A stretch of DNA of 64,000 nucleotides from Pseudonocardia sp. SCN 73-27 (GCA_001725415.1 MEGH01000018.1:26503-90502), one strand, 5' to 3'. Shown: positions 47,108 to 57,270, counted from the first letter of the stretch. The notes: generated by a model from the letters alone, not told the origin. Program-made: numbers and translations.

Positions 47108-48436
47108 TCACGGACAGGGATTCCGGTACGGGGTGTCCGCCAGGAAGCGGTGCCACTCCTCCGGGGTGACGGCATCGCCCGCGCCCGTACCGCAGCGTGC
47201 CGTCGGCGGACACGGCGGTCAGCGTCCGCGAGTCCGGGCTCCACGCCGCCCCGAACACGTAGCTCGCCGGGCCGGTCAGCGTCGCCACCGGCGGGCCGGG
47301 CGGGCGCGTCATGTCGAAGAGCCGCACCGCGTCGTCGTCACCGGCCGCGGCGAGCGTGCGCCCGTCAGGGCTCCACACGACCTGTTCGACGAGCGCGCCG
47401 TCCCCGGGCAGCGGAGCCCTCGCGACCGCACCCGCGGGGCCGACGTCCCAGACCTGCACGCCGCCGTCTGTGGCACCGGAGGCGACCACACGCCCGTCCG
47501 GGCTGGTCGCGACCGATCCTGAGAGCCCGGGGGTCCCGGTGGGCGCGCCGAGCGCCGGGGGTGAGCGGTGCGGGCGCGCGGGGGTCGTCGACCTTCCAGA
47601 GCCGCACGGTCCTCGCCGACCCACCGACGCCGAGGGCGACGGAGTCCGACCTCGCGGACCATCCGCGGGAACCTGTCGCGCTCGGCCGCGCCCGTCACAC
47701 CGGTGAAGACCTGTTCGAGCTGGTCGACGACGATCACCGCGGGCCCGCCGCCCGCCGACACGATGTGCTCGGCGAGGGTCGTCGCCGGGTCCTCTCCCGG
47801 CACGAAGACGGCGACGTGCCACGGCGCCCCGTCCGGCGCCGGGACGTCCCCGCGCAGCAGCGCCGGCACCAGCCCGGCGTGCAGCAGCGACGACTTGCCC
47901 GACCCCGACGGTCCGACGACCGTCAGCAGCCCGCCCGTCGTGGCGAGCGGGCCGAGCCGGTGCAGCAGGTCGGCCAGCAGCCGGTCGCGGCCGTGGAACA
48001 GCTCCGCGTCCTCGATCCGGTTGGCGGCCAGACCCCTGTACGGGCACGGCGCCACTGTCCGTTCCGTCAGGGCCGACCCGGGCGCGGACTCGTCGGGCCC
48101 TGCCGCCGGGGCGCGGGCGGCATCGCGCACCCGGCGCAGCGCGGCCAGCCAGCCCTCGACGGCCGTCTCGCTCTCGCCCAGCGCTCGTACGATGCGCCCG
48201 AGCCGGTCCGCCGGGGGCAGGCAGGTGCCGCTGACGTAGTCGCGGATCGACGTGAAGGGCAGCGGGTGCTCGGCCTTGCTGCCGCCGCCGGTACCCCGGG
48301 CGATGTCGCGGAAGCTCAGGCCGCTGCGGTCCTTCAGGAGCTGGAGCTCGCCGACGAAGGTGTCACGGTCGTTCACCCGGGAGGGGTCGGCCCGGTCGGG
48401 CCGGCCCGGGTCGGAACCGTGCACGTCGTGCACCAT
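47108..48436 (-). pseudogene. decayed STAND NTPase with WD40 repeats
   Basis: Remnant of a large signalling protein. From the ATG at 48436 the first 280 codons are intact: an XRE-like N-terminal region (LQLLKDRSGLSFRDIARGTG, SIRDYVSGTCLPPADRLGRIVRALG) and an nSTAND1 P-loop (PYRGLAANRIEDAELFHGRDRLL, VVGPSGSGKSSLLHAGLVPALL, VIVVDQLEQVFT). Near 47680 most of the NTPase domain is missing. WD40 blades then continue in two other frames (RLWKVDDPRAPAP near 47600, VATSPDGRVVASG near 47510, VVWSPDGRTLAAAG near 47370, AAWSPDSRTLTAVS near 47240). A typical C-terminus (TPEEWHRFLADTPYRNPCP) ends at 47108 in the first frame. At least three frameshifts plus an internal deletion are needed, so it is a pseudogene. 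Confidence 0.82.
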
Positions 48437-48808
48437 CACACCCCCTTGGACCATTCGCGGGCGGCGATCGTACGACGCGAGAGATGTGGCTCCGAACGGT
48501 GTCCACCGACTGTACGAATCTGTACGGATCCGCATCACCGTCGGGTGGATCGGCCCCGAAAGGGTGTCCGAGCCGCTACGCTCTGCCTCCTCACGGTGGC
48601 GGTGTCCGCGGAGGGCACGCCGAGGGGGAACGCCATCACCGTGGCACTCCGTTCACGCGCCGACGCCTCGGCCGCGGACGGACCGCGACTCCGCGGCGCC
48701 CGTCCACCGCCGGGCGCCGCGGAACCCCGGAACCGACCCGGTCGACGCTCCCCGCGTGCCACCGAACGACGAAGGGCAGGTGGCCCGCCGGTGCACCCGA
48801 TCGGCGGC
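48437..48808. other. intergenic region before shbA
   Basis: 372 bases, divergent between the decayed STAND gene and shbA. AT-richer around 48470-48545 (CTGTACGAATCTGTACGGATCC repeats a TCTGTACG/CTGTACGA unit). The frame of shbA is open through much of this region, so the true start may lie here, for instance at GTG codons around 48640. No firm promoter was identified. Confidence 0.4.
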
Positions 48809-49969
48809 ATGGACGGCGACGACGACCCCGAGGACGCCGGGCAGCCGAACGGCGGCGCACGGCTCCCGGGCGCGCGCCCGCCCGGTCCTTCGATCGGCCC
48901 CGCAAGACCAGGGGCCGGGCCACGGCGTGGCCGCCGCAGCGGCCCCGAACACAGCAGGGCCCAGCACGACGGTGAGGGCGGCAACCGTCCTGGCCGGTTC
49001 GACAACCCGGACTCCGGCTCCGGCGCGGGCGGGGGCCGCGCCGGAGCCGGGCCTACCCCGCCACCGCCCGCTCCGTCCCCGACCGGTGGGCGCGGCACGG
49101 CCGCGGGGCGCCCCGGCCCGGCGTTCCCGCCGCGGCCCGACGACGACCCTCCCGGCCGGGCCCCGGACGCCCTCGAGCCGCACCCCGACCCGGGCGCCGA
49201 CGCCACGGACACCGACGCACCCGACGCCGCAGGCCCACCCGTCGCACTCCCGCCCGATCTGATCGCCGGCGGCATCCTCGACGGCCTGCTCGGGGCACGC
49301 GCCGGGGATCCGGCCGGCACCGGCCCGACCGACGCCGATCCTGCGGAGCCCGCCGAGCCGGCCGGCACCGCCGCGCCCGCGAAGGGCCGGCGCTCCACCC
49401 ACTCCCGCGACGACGCGCTCATCGACGGCCTCGCCCACCGCGCCGCCGCCGGCGACCGCACTGCGCTCCACGAGCTGCTGCGCCTCGTCGACCCTCTCGT
49501 CGTGCGCTACTGCCGCGCCCACGTCGGCGGCAACCGGATCGGTCTGGCCGGACCCGACGACGTCGCCCAGGAGGTCATGGTCGCCGTCTGCAAGGCGCTG
49601 CCCAGCTTCGACCGGGGCCGCAGCGTCTTCATGGCGTTCGTCTACGGCATCGCGGGCAACAAGATCGCCGACGCCTTCCGGGCCGCGGCCCGGGACCGGT
49701 CGGTGAGCACCGACGAGCTGCCCGAGGGTGTCGACATCGCGGGCGGCCCCGAGGCCGAGGCCCTGCGCGACGATGCCGCCCGCCAGATCGGACGGCTCCT
49801 CGGGAAGCTGCAGGAGTCGGCCCGGATGATCCTTGTCTACCGGCTCGCCCTGAACTACTCCGCCGAGGAGACGGCCGCGCTCGTCGACATGACGCCCGGC
49901 GCCGTCCGCGTGGCCCAGCACCGCGCGCTGCAGAAGCTGCGCGACTGGATCGCCGAGGGCGAGTTCTGA
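48809..49969 (+). CDS. shbA: ShbA-type sigma-70 family sigma factor with long N-terminal extension
   Basis: The conserved part is the last 195 residues: region 2 (LHELLRLVDPLVVRYCRAHVG, GPDDVAQEVMVAVCKALPSFDRGRSVFMAFVYGIAGNKIADAFRAAARD) and region 4 (RMILVYRLALNYSAEETAALVDMTPGAVRVAQHRALQKLRDWI). This matches ShbA of Streptomyces, which drives the principal sigma gene hrdB, and mycobacterial SigD. Before it lie about 190 low-complexity residues rich in Pro/Gly/Ala/Asp. No alternative start exists between 48809 and region 2, so the extension is probably translated. Start choice is uncertain. Confidence 0.8.
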   Translation: MDGDDDPEDAGQPNGGARLPGARPPGPSIGPARPGAGPRRGRRSGPEHSRAQHDGEGGNRPGRFDNPDSGSGAGGGRAGAGPTPPPPAPSPTGGRGTAAGRPGPAFPPRPDDDPPGRAPDALEPHPDPGADATDTDAPDAAGPPVALPPDLIAGGILDGLLGARAGDPAGTGPTDADPAEPAEPAGTAAPAKGRRSTHSRDDALIDGLAHRAAAGDRTALHELLRLVDPLVVRYCRAHVGGNRIGLAGPDDVAQEVMVAVCKALPSFDRGRSVFMAFVYGIAGNKIADAFRAAARDRSVSTDELPEGVDIAGGPEAEALRDDAARQIGRLLGKLQESARMILVYRLALNYSAEETAALVDMTPGAVRVAQHRALQKLRDWIAEGEF

Positions 49970-49987
49970 CCCGGCACAGCACCACCT

Positions 49988-50027
49988 GTGAGCGGTAACG
50001 GTCGCTATGGCGACCATTACCGCTCAC
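49988..50027. repeat. 40-bp palindrome, copy 4
   Basis: Arms GTGAGCGGTAACGGTCGCTA and TGGCGACCATTACCGCTCAC, with two non-Watson-Crick positions. The outer arm is the GTGAGC/GCTCAC variant, and T-A at position 9 replaces C-G of copy 5, both compensated. It lies 18 bases after shbA and 11 bases from the stop of the convergent ECF sigma gene, so it probably serves both transcripts. Confidence 0.9.
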
Positions 50028-50038
50028 GACCCCGCCGC

Positions 50039-51298
50039 TCACGACCCCGGTGTCACCTCGTCGAGCCGGGTCCTCAGGAAGTCGCGCTCCGCGTCGTTGC
50101 CGACCGTCTCCAGCGCCGCCCGGTACTCCGCCGCGGCCTCGTCGGTACGGCCGAGGCGGCGCAGCAGGTCGGCCCGGGCCGCGGGCAGCAGGTGCCCGCC
50201 TCGCAACCGCGGGTCGTCGCGCAGCGCGTCGAGCAGCGCCAGCCCGGCGGTGGGCCCGTCGCGCATGGCGACGGCGACGGCCCGGTTGAGCTCCACCGCG
50301 GGCGACGGCTCGATCCGGGCGAGGACGTCGTAGAGGGCGACGATCTGCGGCCAGTCGGTCGTCTCGACGCCGGCGGCCTCGACGTGCAGCGCCGCGATGG
50401 CTGCCTGCACCGCGTACGGGCCGGGATCGCCGCCGGTCAGCGACCGCACGACGAGTGTCTGTCCTTCCTCGATCAGGGCGCGGTCCCAGCGGCCGCGGTC
50501 CTGGTCGGCGAGCAGCACGAGTCGGCCGGAACCGTCGACGCGGGCGTCGCGGCGGGCGTCGACCAGCAGCATCAGCGCGAGCAGCCCGGCGACCTCGCGT
50601 TCGGCGGGCAGCAGCCGCAGCAGGATGCGGGTGAGCCGGACGGCTTCGTCGACGAGGTCGAGCCGTTGCAGCCCGGTGCCCGTGCCGGCGGCGTAGCCCT
50701 CGGTGAACACCAGGTAGAGCACGCGCAGGACGCCGGGCAGCCGGTCGGCGAGCTCGCCGGCGGCGGGGACGCGGAAGGGGATGCGGGCGTCTCGGATCTT
50801 GCGTTTGGCCCGGACGATCCGCTGCGCCATCGTCGCGGTCGGGACGAGGAACAGCCGCGCGACCTCGGGAGTGTCCATGCCGCCGAGGCAGCGCAGGGTC
50901 AGCGCGGTCCGGGCCTCCATCGGCAGCGCGGGGTGACAGCAGGCGAAGAACAGCCGCAGCCGCTCGTCGGGGACGTCCTCGTCGTCGCCGGCGGGTGCAG
51001 CGACGACCTCGGCGCGTTCGGCGTCGGCCCGCAGCAGCGCGAGCCGGGCGGCGTGGTTCCTGTCGCGCCGCAGCCGGTCGACGGCCTTGCGCCGCGCCGT
51101 CGTCAGCAGCCAGGCGCCGGGCCTGCGGGGGACGCCGTCGCGGGGCCAGGTGACGAGCGCCGCCTCGATGGCCTCGGCGGCGACCTCCTCGGCGAGGTCG
51201 AGGTCCCCGAAACCACGGACGAGCGTCGCGAGCAGGCGGCCGTGCTCCTCGCGGAACACGGCCGCCACCCCCGCGACGACCCGTCCGTCGTCGGGCAC
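50039..51298 (-). CDS. ECF42-type RNA polymerase sigma factor
   Basis: 419-residue ECF sigma factor with a long C-terminal extension. Regions 2 and 4 are in the first 190 residues (FREEHGRLLATLVRGFGDLDLAEEVAAEAIEAAL; PMEARTALTLRCLGGMDTPEVARLFLVPTATMAQRIVRAKRKIRDA). The following 230 residues include the DUF6596 region and TPR-like helices (ARADLLRRLGRTDEAAAEYRAALE). This architecture is that of ECF42, in which the C-terminal domain controls activity and no anti-sigma factor is used. A DGPF/YCII protein gene lies 4 bases upstream, the standard ECF42 partner. Confidence 0.92.
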   Translation of the reverse strand: MPDDGRVVAGVAAVFREEHGRLLATLVRGFGDLDLAEEVAAEAIEAALVTWPRDGVPRRPGAWLLTTARRKAVDRLRRDRNHAARLALLRADAERAEVVAAPAGDDEDVPDERLRLFFACCHPALPMEARTALTLRCLGGMDTPEVARLFLVPTATMAQRIVRAKRKIRDARIPFRVPAAGELADRLPGVLRVLYLVFTEGYAAGTGTGLQRLDLVDEAVRLTRILLRLLPAEREVAGLLALMLLVDARRDARVDGSGRLVLLADQDRGRWDRALIEEGQTLVVRSLTGGDPGPYAVQAAIAALHVEAAGVETTDWPQIVALYDVLARIEPSPAVELNRAVAVAMRDGPTAGLALLDALRDDPRLRGGHLLPAARADLLRRLGRTDEAAAEYRAALETVGNDAERDFLRTRLDEVTPGS

Positions 51299-51302
51299 GT
51301 GC

Positions 51303-51665
51303 TCAGCCCGTGGGGAACTCGACGAGCGGGCGCAGCTCGATGCTGCCGCCGTTCTGCGAGCCGGGGCAGCGGGCCGCCCAGTCGAGCGCCGAGTCGAGGT
51401 CGGGGACGTCGAGGATGTAGTAGCCGCCGAGGATCTCGCGCGTCTCGGCGAACGGGCCGTCGGTGACCAGGCGGGTGCCGCCGTCGTCGACCTTGACGGT
51501 GGTGGCGGTGTCGGTGCCGTGCAGCGCGTCGCCCGCGATCCAGACGCCGGCCTCGGCGACGGCCTTGTTGAAGTTCTCGTAGGCCTCCATCATCGGCCCC
51601 ACCTCGGCGGGGTCGGGGGCGGCGGTGCGGCTCTCGGGAACGTAGATGAGCAGCATGTACTTCAC
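51303..51665 (-). CDS. DGPF/YCII-related protein, ECF42 partner
   Basis: 120-residue single-domain protein of the YCII/DGPF superfamily: KYMLLIYVPE, EAYENFNKAVAEAG, RLVTDGPFAETREILGGYYILDVPDLDSALDWA and ELRPLVEF. The DGPF tetrapeptide that names the family is present. The GTG at 51665 has GGAGG upstream and gives the KYMLLI start. Proteins of this class are typical targets and neighbours of ECF42 sigma factors; their biochemical role is unknown. Confidence 0.92.
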   Translation of the reverse strand: MKYMLLIYVPESRTAAPDPAEVGPMMEAYENFNKAVAEAGVWIAGDALHGTDTATTVKVDDGGTRLVTDGPFAETREILGGYYILDVPDLDSALDWAARCPGSQNGGSIELRPLVEFPTG

Positions 51666-51755
51666 GGGGTCCTCCGGTTCGTCCGTGCCGCGCGGCGGGG
51701 TGCCGCACATCATGACGACGATCGGGCGGCGCCGGAATCGACAGCCCGGCCGGAC

Positions 51756-52220
51756 TCATTCCCGTTCGACGCGCCGCAGCCCCTTCCCGGGGTGCCAGAA
51801 CTCGATGACGAGCCGGTCGCCGGCCTCGTTGAGGTGGGTGTGCACGACCTCGTGGAGGTCGGCGGTGAACGACAGCCCCTCGACGGGTCCCCCCAGGTCA
51901 CCGGTGTACCGGGCGGTCCCGGCCACCTTGACCTCCCCCGGCCACTGCGCGGGTGCGCCCTCCTGCGGGTCGACCGTCGCGCTGTGGAGGGCGAAGCGGG
52001 GGTCGCGCAGCAGGTCGGCACCCTTGCGGGCGTGCGGCATGGAACCGAAGGTGAGCTCGCCGTCGGCAAAGGTGATCTCGATGCCGCTGATGCGTGGCGC
52101 CCCGTCGGCGCGCAGAGTGGCAAGGGTGAGGTGTTTGTACGCGGTGAGGATGCGTCGCGCCGTGGTGGCGAACTCCGGTTCGGCCTGCTCGACGTCGCTC
52201 CACGAGGTCATGGACGTCAT
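51756..52220 (-). CDS. pyridoxamine 5'-phosphate oxidase-fold protein
   Basis: 154-residue split-barrel flavin or F420-type binding protein: FATTARRILTAYKHLTLATLRADGAPRISGIEITFADGELTFGSMPHARKGADLLRDPRFALHS is the standard beta-barrel start of this superfamily. A second half with KVAGTARYTG and VHTHLNEAGDRLVIEFWHPGKGLRRVERE follows. Cofactor cannot be decided by eye; many actinobacterial members use F420. In-frame ATGs at 52220 and 52211 are both possible. Confidence 0.85.
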   Translation of the reverse strand: MTSMTSWSDVEQAEPEFATTARRILTAYKHLTLATLRADGAPRISGIEITFADGELTFGSMPHARKGADLLRDPRFALHSATVDPQEGAPAQWPGEVKVAGTARYTGDLGGPVEGLSFTADLHEVVHTHLNEAGDRLVIEFWHPGKGLRRVERE

Positions 52221-52333
52221 CCTGCCGCGCTTGCCTGACAGAACCCGTCAGGGATGTTCTCGGGCGTCCCACGACGTAGGCTGCTGACAACCGTCCGACC
52301 GTTCGTTCGTCTGAGTCGCCAGAGGAGCCTTTG

Positions 52334-53563
52334 ATGCCCGACGCCGTCATCGTCGCCGCCGCCCGGTCCCCGATCGGCCGCGCCCACAAGGGATCGCTCG
52401 CGAGCATCCGGCCCGACGACCTCACCGCGCAGATCATCACCGCGGCCCTCGCACAGGTGCCCGGCCTCGATCCCACGACGATCGACGACCTCATGCTCGG
52501 CTGCGGCCTCCCCGGCGGTGAGCAGGGCTTCAACATGGCCCGGGCCGTCGCCGTCGAGCTCGGCCTCGACACCGTCCCGGGCACGACGATCACCCGCTAC
52601 TGCTCGTCATCGGTGCAGACCACCCGCATGGCCCTGCACGCCATCCGCGCCGGCGAGGGCGACGTGTTCGTCTCGGCAGGCGTCGAGACCGTCTCCCGGT
52701 TCACCAAGGGCAGCTCCGACAGCCTCCCCGACACCCACAACCCGCTGTTCGCCGACGCCGAGGCCCGCACGGTCGCCACCGCGGAGTCCGGGACCGACAC
52801 CTGGACCGACCCGCGCACCGACGGCAACGTCCCCGACGTCTACATCGCGATGGGGCAGACCGCCGAGAACGTCGCCCGGCTCGAGAACGTCACCCGCGAG
52901 GACATGGACCGCTTCGGCGTCCGCTCGCAGAACCTCGCCGAACAGGCCATCGCCGACGGCTTCTACGCCCGCGAGATCACGCCCGTCACGCTGCCCGACG
53001 GCACGGTCGTCTCCACCGACGACGGACCCCGCGCCGGCGTCACCTACGAGGGCGTCGCCGGCCTCAAGCCGGTCTTCCGGCCCGACGGGCGCGTCACCGC
53101 CGGCAACTGCTGCCCGCTCAACGACGGCGCCGCCGCCCTCGTCGTCATGTCCGACACCCGCGCCCGCGACCTCGGCATCACCCCGCTGGCCCGGGTGATC
53201 GCCACCGGCGTCACCGGCCTGTCGCCCGAGATCATGGGGCTCGGCCCGATCGAGGCCAGCCGGCAGGCGCTCGCCCGCGCCGGCATGACCATCGACGACG
53301 TCGACCTCGTCGAGATCAACGAGGCCTTCGCCGCCCAGGTCATCCCCTCGGCACGGCACCTCGGCATCGACCCGCTCGACAACGACAAGCTGAACGTCCA
53401 CGGCGGCGCGATCGCCGTCGGCCACCCGTTCGGCATGACCGGCGCCCGCATCACGAACACGCTGCTCAACGGCCTGCGCACCAAGGACAAGACCATCGGC
53501 CTGGAGACGATGTGCGTCGGCGGCGGGCAGGGCATGGCGATCCTGTTCGAGCGCCTCAGCTGA
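52334..53563 (+). CDS. thiolase (acetyl-CoA acetyltransferase family)
   Basis: 409-residue degradative thiolase. Nucleophile Cys90 in TRYCSSSVQTT, His in NVHGGAIAVGHPFGMTGAR and second Cys in ETMCVGGGQGMA form the catalytic set; EINEAFAAQV is also typical. Releases acetyl-CoA from 3-ketoacyl-CoA. The position near cbs corresponds to fadA3 (Rv1074c) in M. tuberculosis. AGAGGAG precedes the ATG at 52334. Confidence 0.94.
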   Translation: MPDAVIVAAARSPIGRAHKGSLASIRPDDLTAQIITAALAQVPGLDPTTIDDLMLGCGLPGGEQGFNMARAVAVELGLDTVPGTTITRYCSSSVQTTRMALHAIRAGEGDVFVSAGVETVSRFTKGSSDSLPDTHNPLFADAEARTVATAESGTDTWTDPRTDGNVPDVYIAMGQTAENVARLENVTREDMDRFGVRSQNLAEQAIADGFYAREITPVTLPDGTVVSTDDGPRAGVTYEGVAGLKPVFRPDGRVTAGNCCPLNDGAAALVVMSDTRARDLGITPLARVIATGVTGLSPEIMGLGPIEASRQALARAGMTIDDVDLVEINEAFAAQVIPSARHLGIDPLDNDKLNVHGGAIAVGHPFGMTGARITNTLLNGLRTKDKTIGLETMCVGGGQGMAILFERLS

Positions 53564-53567
53564 CCCT

Positions 53568-53607
53568 GTGAGCGGCAACGGCCGCTGTAGCGACCATTGC
53601 CGCTCAC
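53568..53607. repeat. 40-bp palindrome, copy 5
   Basis: Arms GTGAGCGGCAACGGCCGCTG and TAGCGACCATTGCCGCTCAC, with three imperfect pairs that become G-T wobbles on one strand or the other. It lies four bases after the thiolase stop and between convergent genes. Shares the GTGAGCGG outer arm with copy 4. Confidence 0.9.
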
Positions 53608-53655
53608 GACCGCCGACCTGCGGAAATGGCGCCGCAACGGCTTCGGGAACGGCGA

Positions 53656-53692
53656 GCGCCGCGGACCCGGCTCGTGAGCGGGTCCGCGGCGC
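53656..53692 (-). terminator. terminator of the Bax-inhibitor-1 gene
   Basis: Perfect 14-bp GC stem GCGCCGCGGACCCG with a 9-base loop, 54 bases beyond the leftward gene's stop. No T-run. Confidence 0.7.
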
Positions 53693-53746
53693 CGTCGGCC
53701 GGGAAGGGGGGATGTTCCCCGGCCGGCCTCGGATCGGGGGCTGCGG

Positions 53747-54559
53747 CTAGTTGGAGCGGAAGTACGACAGCAGCCGCAGGATCTCGATGTAGAGCCAGAC
53801 GAGCGTCGTCATCAGGCCGAAGGCGATGTACCAGGCGAACTTCGCCGGGGCACCCTCGCGGACCGCGCGGTCGGCCTGGTCGAAGTCGAGCAGCAGGCTG
53901 AACGCCGCGACACCGATGCAGACGATGCTGAACAGGTACGCGAGCGGCGAGGCGTCGCGCAGGCCGATGCCGCCGATGGTGAAGAAGCTGACCACGAGGT
54001 TCACCAGCATCAGCACGACGACGCCGATCATGGCGCCCATCAGCCACTTGGTGAACCGCGGCGTCACGCGCACGGCGCCCGTCTTGTAGACGATCAGCAT
54101 GCCGATGAAGACACCGACGGTGCCGACGACGGCCTGGAAGCCGATGCCCTCGAAGTTGGTGCCGGACAGCTCGAGTGCGCCGGTGATGCCGCCGAGGGCG
54201 ACACCCATCGCGGCCGAGTAGAGCAGCACCAGCGCGGGGTTGGTGCTCTGCTTGAAGATGACGATGAGCGACACGACGAAGCCGACGATGAACGCCGGCA
54301 GCGTGAGCACGAACAGACCGGACATCGCCGTGCCGATACCGGTCGCGAGCGCGACACCGCCGCTGATCGCCGTCTTCATGACGACGTCGTCGATGGTCAG
54401 GCGGCGCTCACCGGTCGCCGCGGGCCCGAAGCCGCCCTGCGACGCGCGTGCATCGGCCGCGGCCGCACCGGCGCCCATCGCGCCGGCCTGGCGGTCGAAG
54501 TTGGCGTATCCGCCCTGCTGGGGCAGGTTGCGGAACGCCGGGTTGCTGGTGGTGCGCAC
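53747..54559 (-). CDS. Bax inhibitor-1/YccA-family membrane protein
   Basis: 270-residue membrane protein with seven predicted helices after a disordered Gly/Ala-rich N-terminus (about 55 residues). Family features include AFIVGFVVSLIVIFKQSTNPALVLLYSAAMGVALGG and the C-terminal FAWYIAFGLMTTLVWLYIEILRLLSYF. BI-1 proteins act as calcium-leak channels or membrane-stress modulators; YccA of E. coli inhibits FtsH. GTG at 54559 has GGAGG upstream. Confidence 0.93.
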   Translation of the reverse strand: MRTTSNPAFRNLPQQGGYANFDRQAGAMGAGAAAADARASQGGFGPAATGERRLTIDDVVMKTAISGGVALATGIGTAMSGLFVLTLPAFIVGFVVSLIVIFKQSTNPALVLLYSAAMGVALGGITGALELSGTNFEGIGFQAVVGTVGVFIGMLIVYKTGAVRVTPRFTKWLMGAMIGVVVLMLVNLVVSFFTIGGIGLRDASPLAYLFSIVCIGVAAFSLLLDFDQADRAVREGAPAKFAWYIAFGLMTTLVWLYIEILRLLSYFRSN

Positions 54560-54668
54560 CCTGGTCCTCCTACAGAACGGTCGGGCCTTACGTGCTGTTC
54601 AACGCACGGTCCCCGCGATCGGTTCCCGGTACGTAAAGGTCACTTTACCCATGACGGGGTGACGGTTC

Positions 54669-55091
54669 TCACGCCGCCGCGCGGCCTCCGCCCGCCGGGT
54701 CGAGCTCGATCCCCGACGACTCCAGGTCTGCCTCGGCGACGAGCCGGGCGAAGGCGCGTTCCGATCCTTGTTCCGGGGTGGCGGCGAGCCGCGCGGTGTC
54801 GACGCCGACGGCCTCGCACACCTCGAGCAGCACGTCGTCGTAGGCGGACTGCAGCGCGACCCGTCGGACCCGGCTGCCCGAGGCGCCCGAGCACAGGTTT
54901 CGCCGCAGTCGTCTCAGGTCGGCGACGAGGTCCTCGATGGGCGGCCGGGGCGGCGGGCCGACCGGCCGGCGACGGCGGCGCGCGGCGACGGCGGCCGGCA
55001 CCTTCAGGGCCGCCCAGAAGATCAGCGTCGGCGCGAGCGTGACCAGCGCATAGAACGTCAGCCCCACCCACAGCGGACTGGTTTCCGCCAC
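54669..55091 (-). CDS. small membrane-anchored hypothetical protein
   Basis: 140-residue protein: one N-terminal transmembrane helix (LWVGLTFYALVTLAPTLIFWAAL), an Arg-rich stop-transfer, then a soluble helical region with PPIEDLVADLRRLRRNLCSG and YDDVLLEVCEAVGVDTARLA, ending in a short acidic segment (ADLESSGIELDP). The pattern is conserved in actinobacterial proteins of unknown function. It lies upstream of BI-1 in the same direction, but the gap holds that gene's promoter. Confidence 0.68.
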   Translation of the reverse strand: MAETSPLWVGLTFYALVTLAPTLIFWAALKVPAAVAARRRRRPVGPPPRPPIEDLVADLRRLRRNLCSGASGSRVRRVALQSAYDDVLLEVCEAVGVDTARLAATPEQGSERAFARLVAEADLESSGIELDPAGGGRAAA

Positions 55092-55154
55092 GCCCGCGAC
55101 ACTACCGCGCGCCGCCCCCCGCAGACCCCCTCCGACCGGCGCTTTTCCGTCTCC

Positions 55155-56378
<1,224 letters not shown>

Positions 56379-56392
56379 GACTCACTCCCAGG

Positions 56393-57220
56393 TCAGGATT
56401 CGGGACCGAGCAGGGACGCCTGGTAACGGCGCATCCCGCGCAGCCAACGGTCGTAGTCGGAGCCCTTGCGCCGGTACATCTCCAGCACCTCGGGGTGGGG
56501 CAGCACGAGGAAGCGCTCGTCCTCGATCGCGGCGAGGACCGTCTCGGCGACCTCGGCGGGCTGCAGCACCGTGCCCGCCTCGGTGACCGACCGGCCGGCC
56601 GCCGCGCCCATGGGGTCGTCGGAGCCGGTGGCGGCGCGCAGCATGGCGGTGTCGACGCCCATGGGGCACAGGCAGCTCACCCGCACGCCCGCGTCGCCGT
56701 AGGTGATCGAGAGCCATTCGGCGAAGCCGACGACGGCGTGCTTGGTGACGGCGTAGGCCGCCGACCCGATCTGTGACAACAGCCCGGCCGCCGACGCCGT
56801 GGCGACGAAGTAGCCCTCGCCCCGCTCGACCCAGCCGGGGACCAGCAGCTTCGCGGCCCGGACGTGGGCGCGGACGTTGACGTCGAACGAGCGGTCCCAC
56901 TCCGGCTCGGGGGCGTCGAGGCCGCCCCTGGGGCCGATGCCGGCGTTGGCGCAGTAGATGTCGACGGGCCCGAACTCCCGCTCGGCCAGCGCGATCAGGC
57001 CGGCGATGGCGTCGGCGTCGGCCGCGTCGGCGGCGGCTCCCACGGCGACGTGCCTGCCCACGGCGTCGTCCGCGTCCGCGGCGACCCGCTCGGCCGCGGC
57101 CCCGTCGATGTCGGAGACCACGACCCGCGCACCCGCCCCTGCCAGTGCGGCCGCGAGTGCGGCTCCGATCCCACCCCCGCCGCCGGTGACGACGGCGACC
57201 TTGCCCCGGACCTGCACCAC
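56393..57220 (-). CDS. short-chain dehydrogenase/reductase
   Basis: 275-residue SDR. Nucleotide motif VTGGGGGIGAAL, CANAGIG block, catalytic Ser in ATASAAGLLS and the YAVTK active site are present. The C-terminus (FLVLPHPEVLEMYRRKGSDYDRWLRGMRRYQ) resembles SDRs found in lipid or steroid gene clusters. It precedes the acyl-CoA dehydrogenase by 14 bases and probably shares its transcript. A dyad at 57254 lies in its promoter, suggesting control by the adjacent TetR protein. Confidence 0.93.
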   Translation of the reverse strand: MVQVRGKVAVVTGGGGGIGAALAAALAGAGARVVVSDIDGAAAERVAADADDAVGRHVAVGAAADAADADAIAGLIALAEREFGPVDIYCANAGIGPRGGLDAPEPEWDRSFDVNVRAHVRAAKLLVPGWVERGEGYFVATASAAGLLSQIGSAAYAVTKHAVVGFAEWLSITYGDAGVRVSCLCPMGVDTAMLRAATGSDDPMGAAAGRSVTEAGTVLQPAEVAETVLAAIEDERFLVLPHPEVLEMYRRKGSDYDRWLRGMRRYQASLLGPES

Positions 57221-57253
57221 GACCTCCTCGTCGGTAACACGCTCACGCTAACT

Positions 57254-57267
57254 TGAAAACAGATTCA
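57254..57267. promoter_or_regulatory. candidate TetR operator in the SDR promoter
   Basis: Dyad TGAAAACAGATTCA, 33 bases upstream of the SDR start. In the opposite orientation the second site at 57916 matches it in 12 of 16 positions when extended by two bases (TGAA-NNCNG-ATTCAG). Confidence 0.55.
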
Positions 57268-57270
57268 GGT

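Noticed and set aside
47309-48436. Intact nSTAND NTPase gene
   Set aside because: The open frame leaves the homologous region near 47680 and the WD40 part continues in other frames, so the gene is broken.
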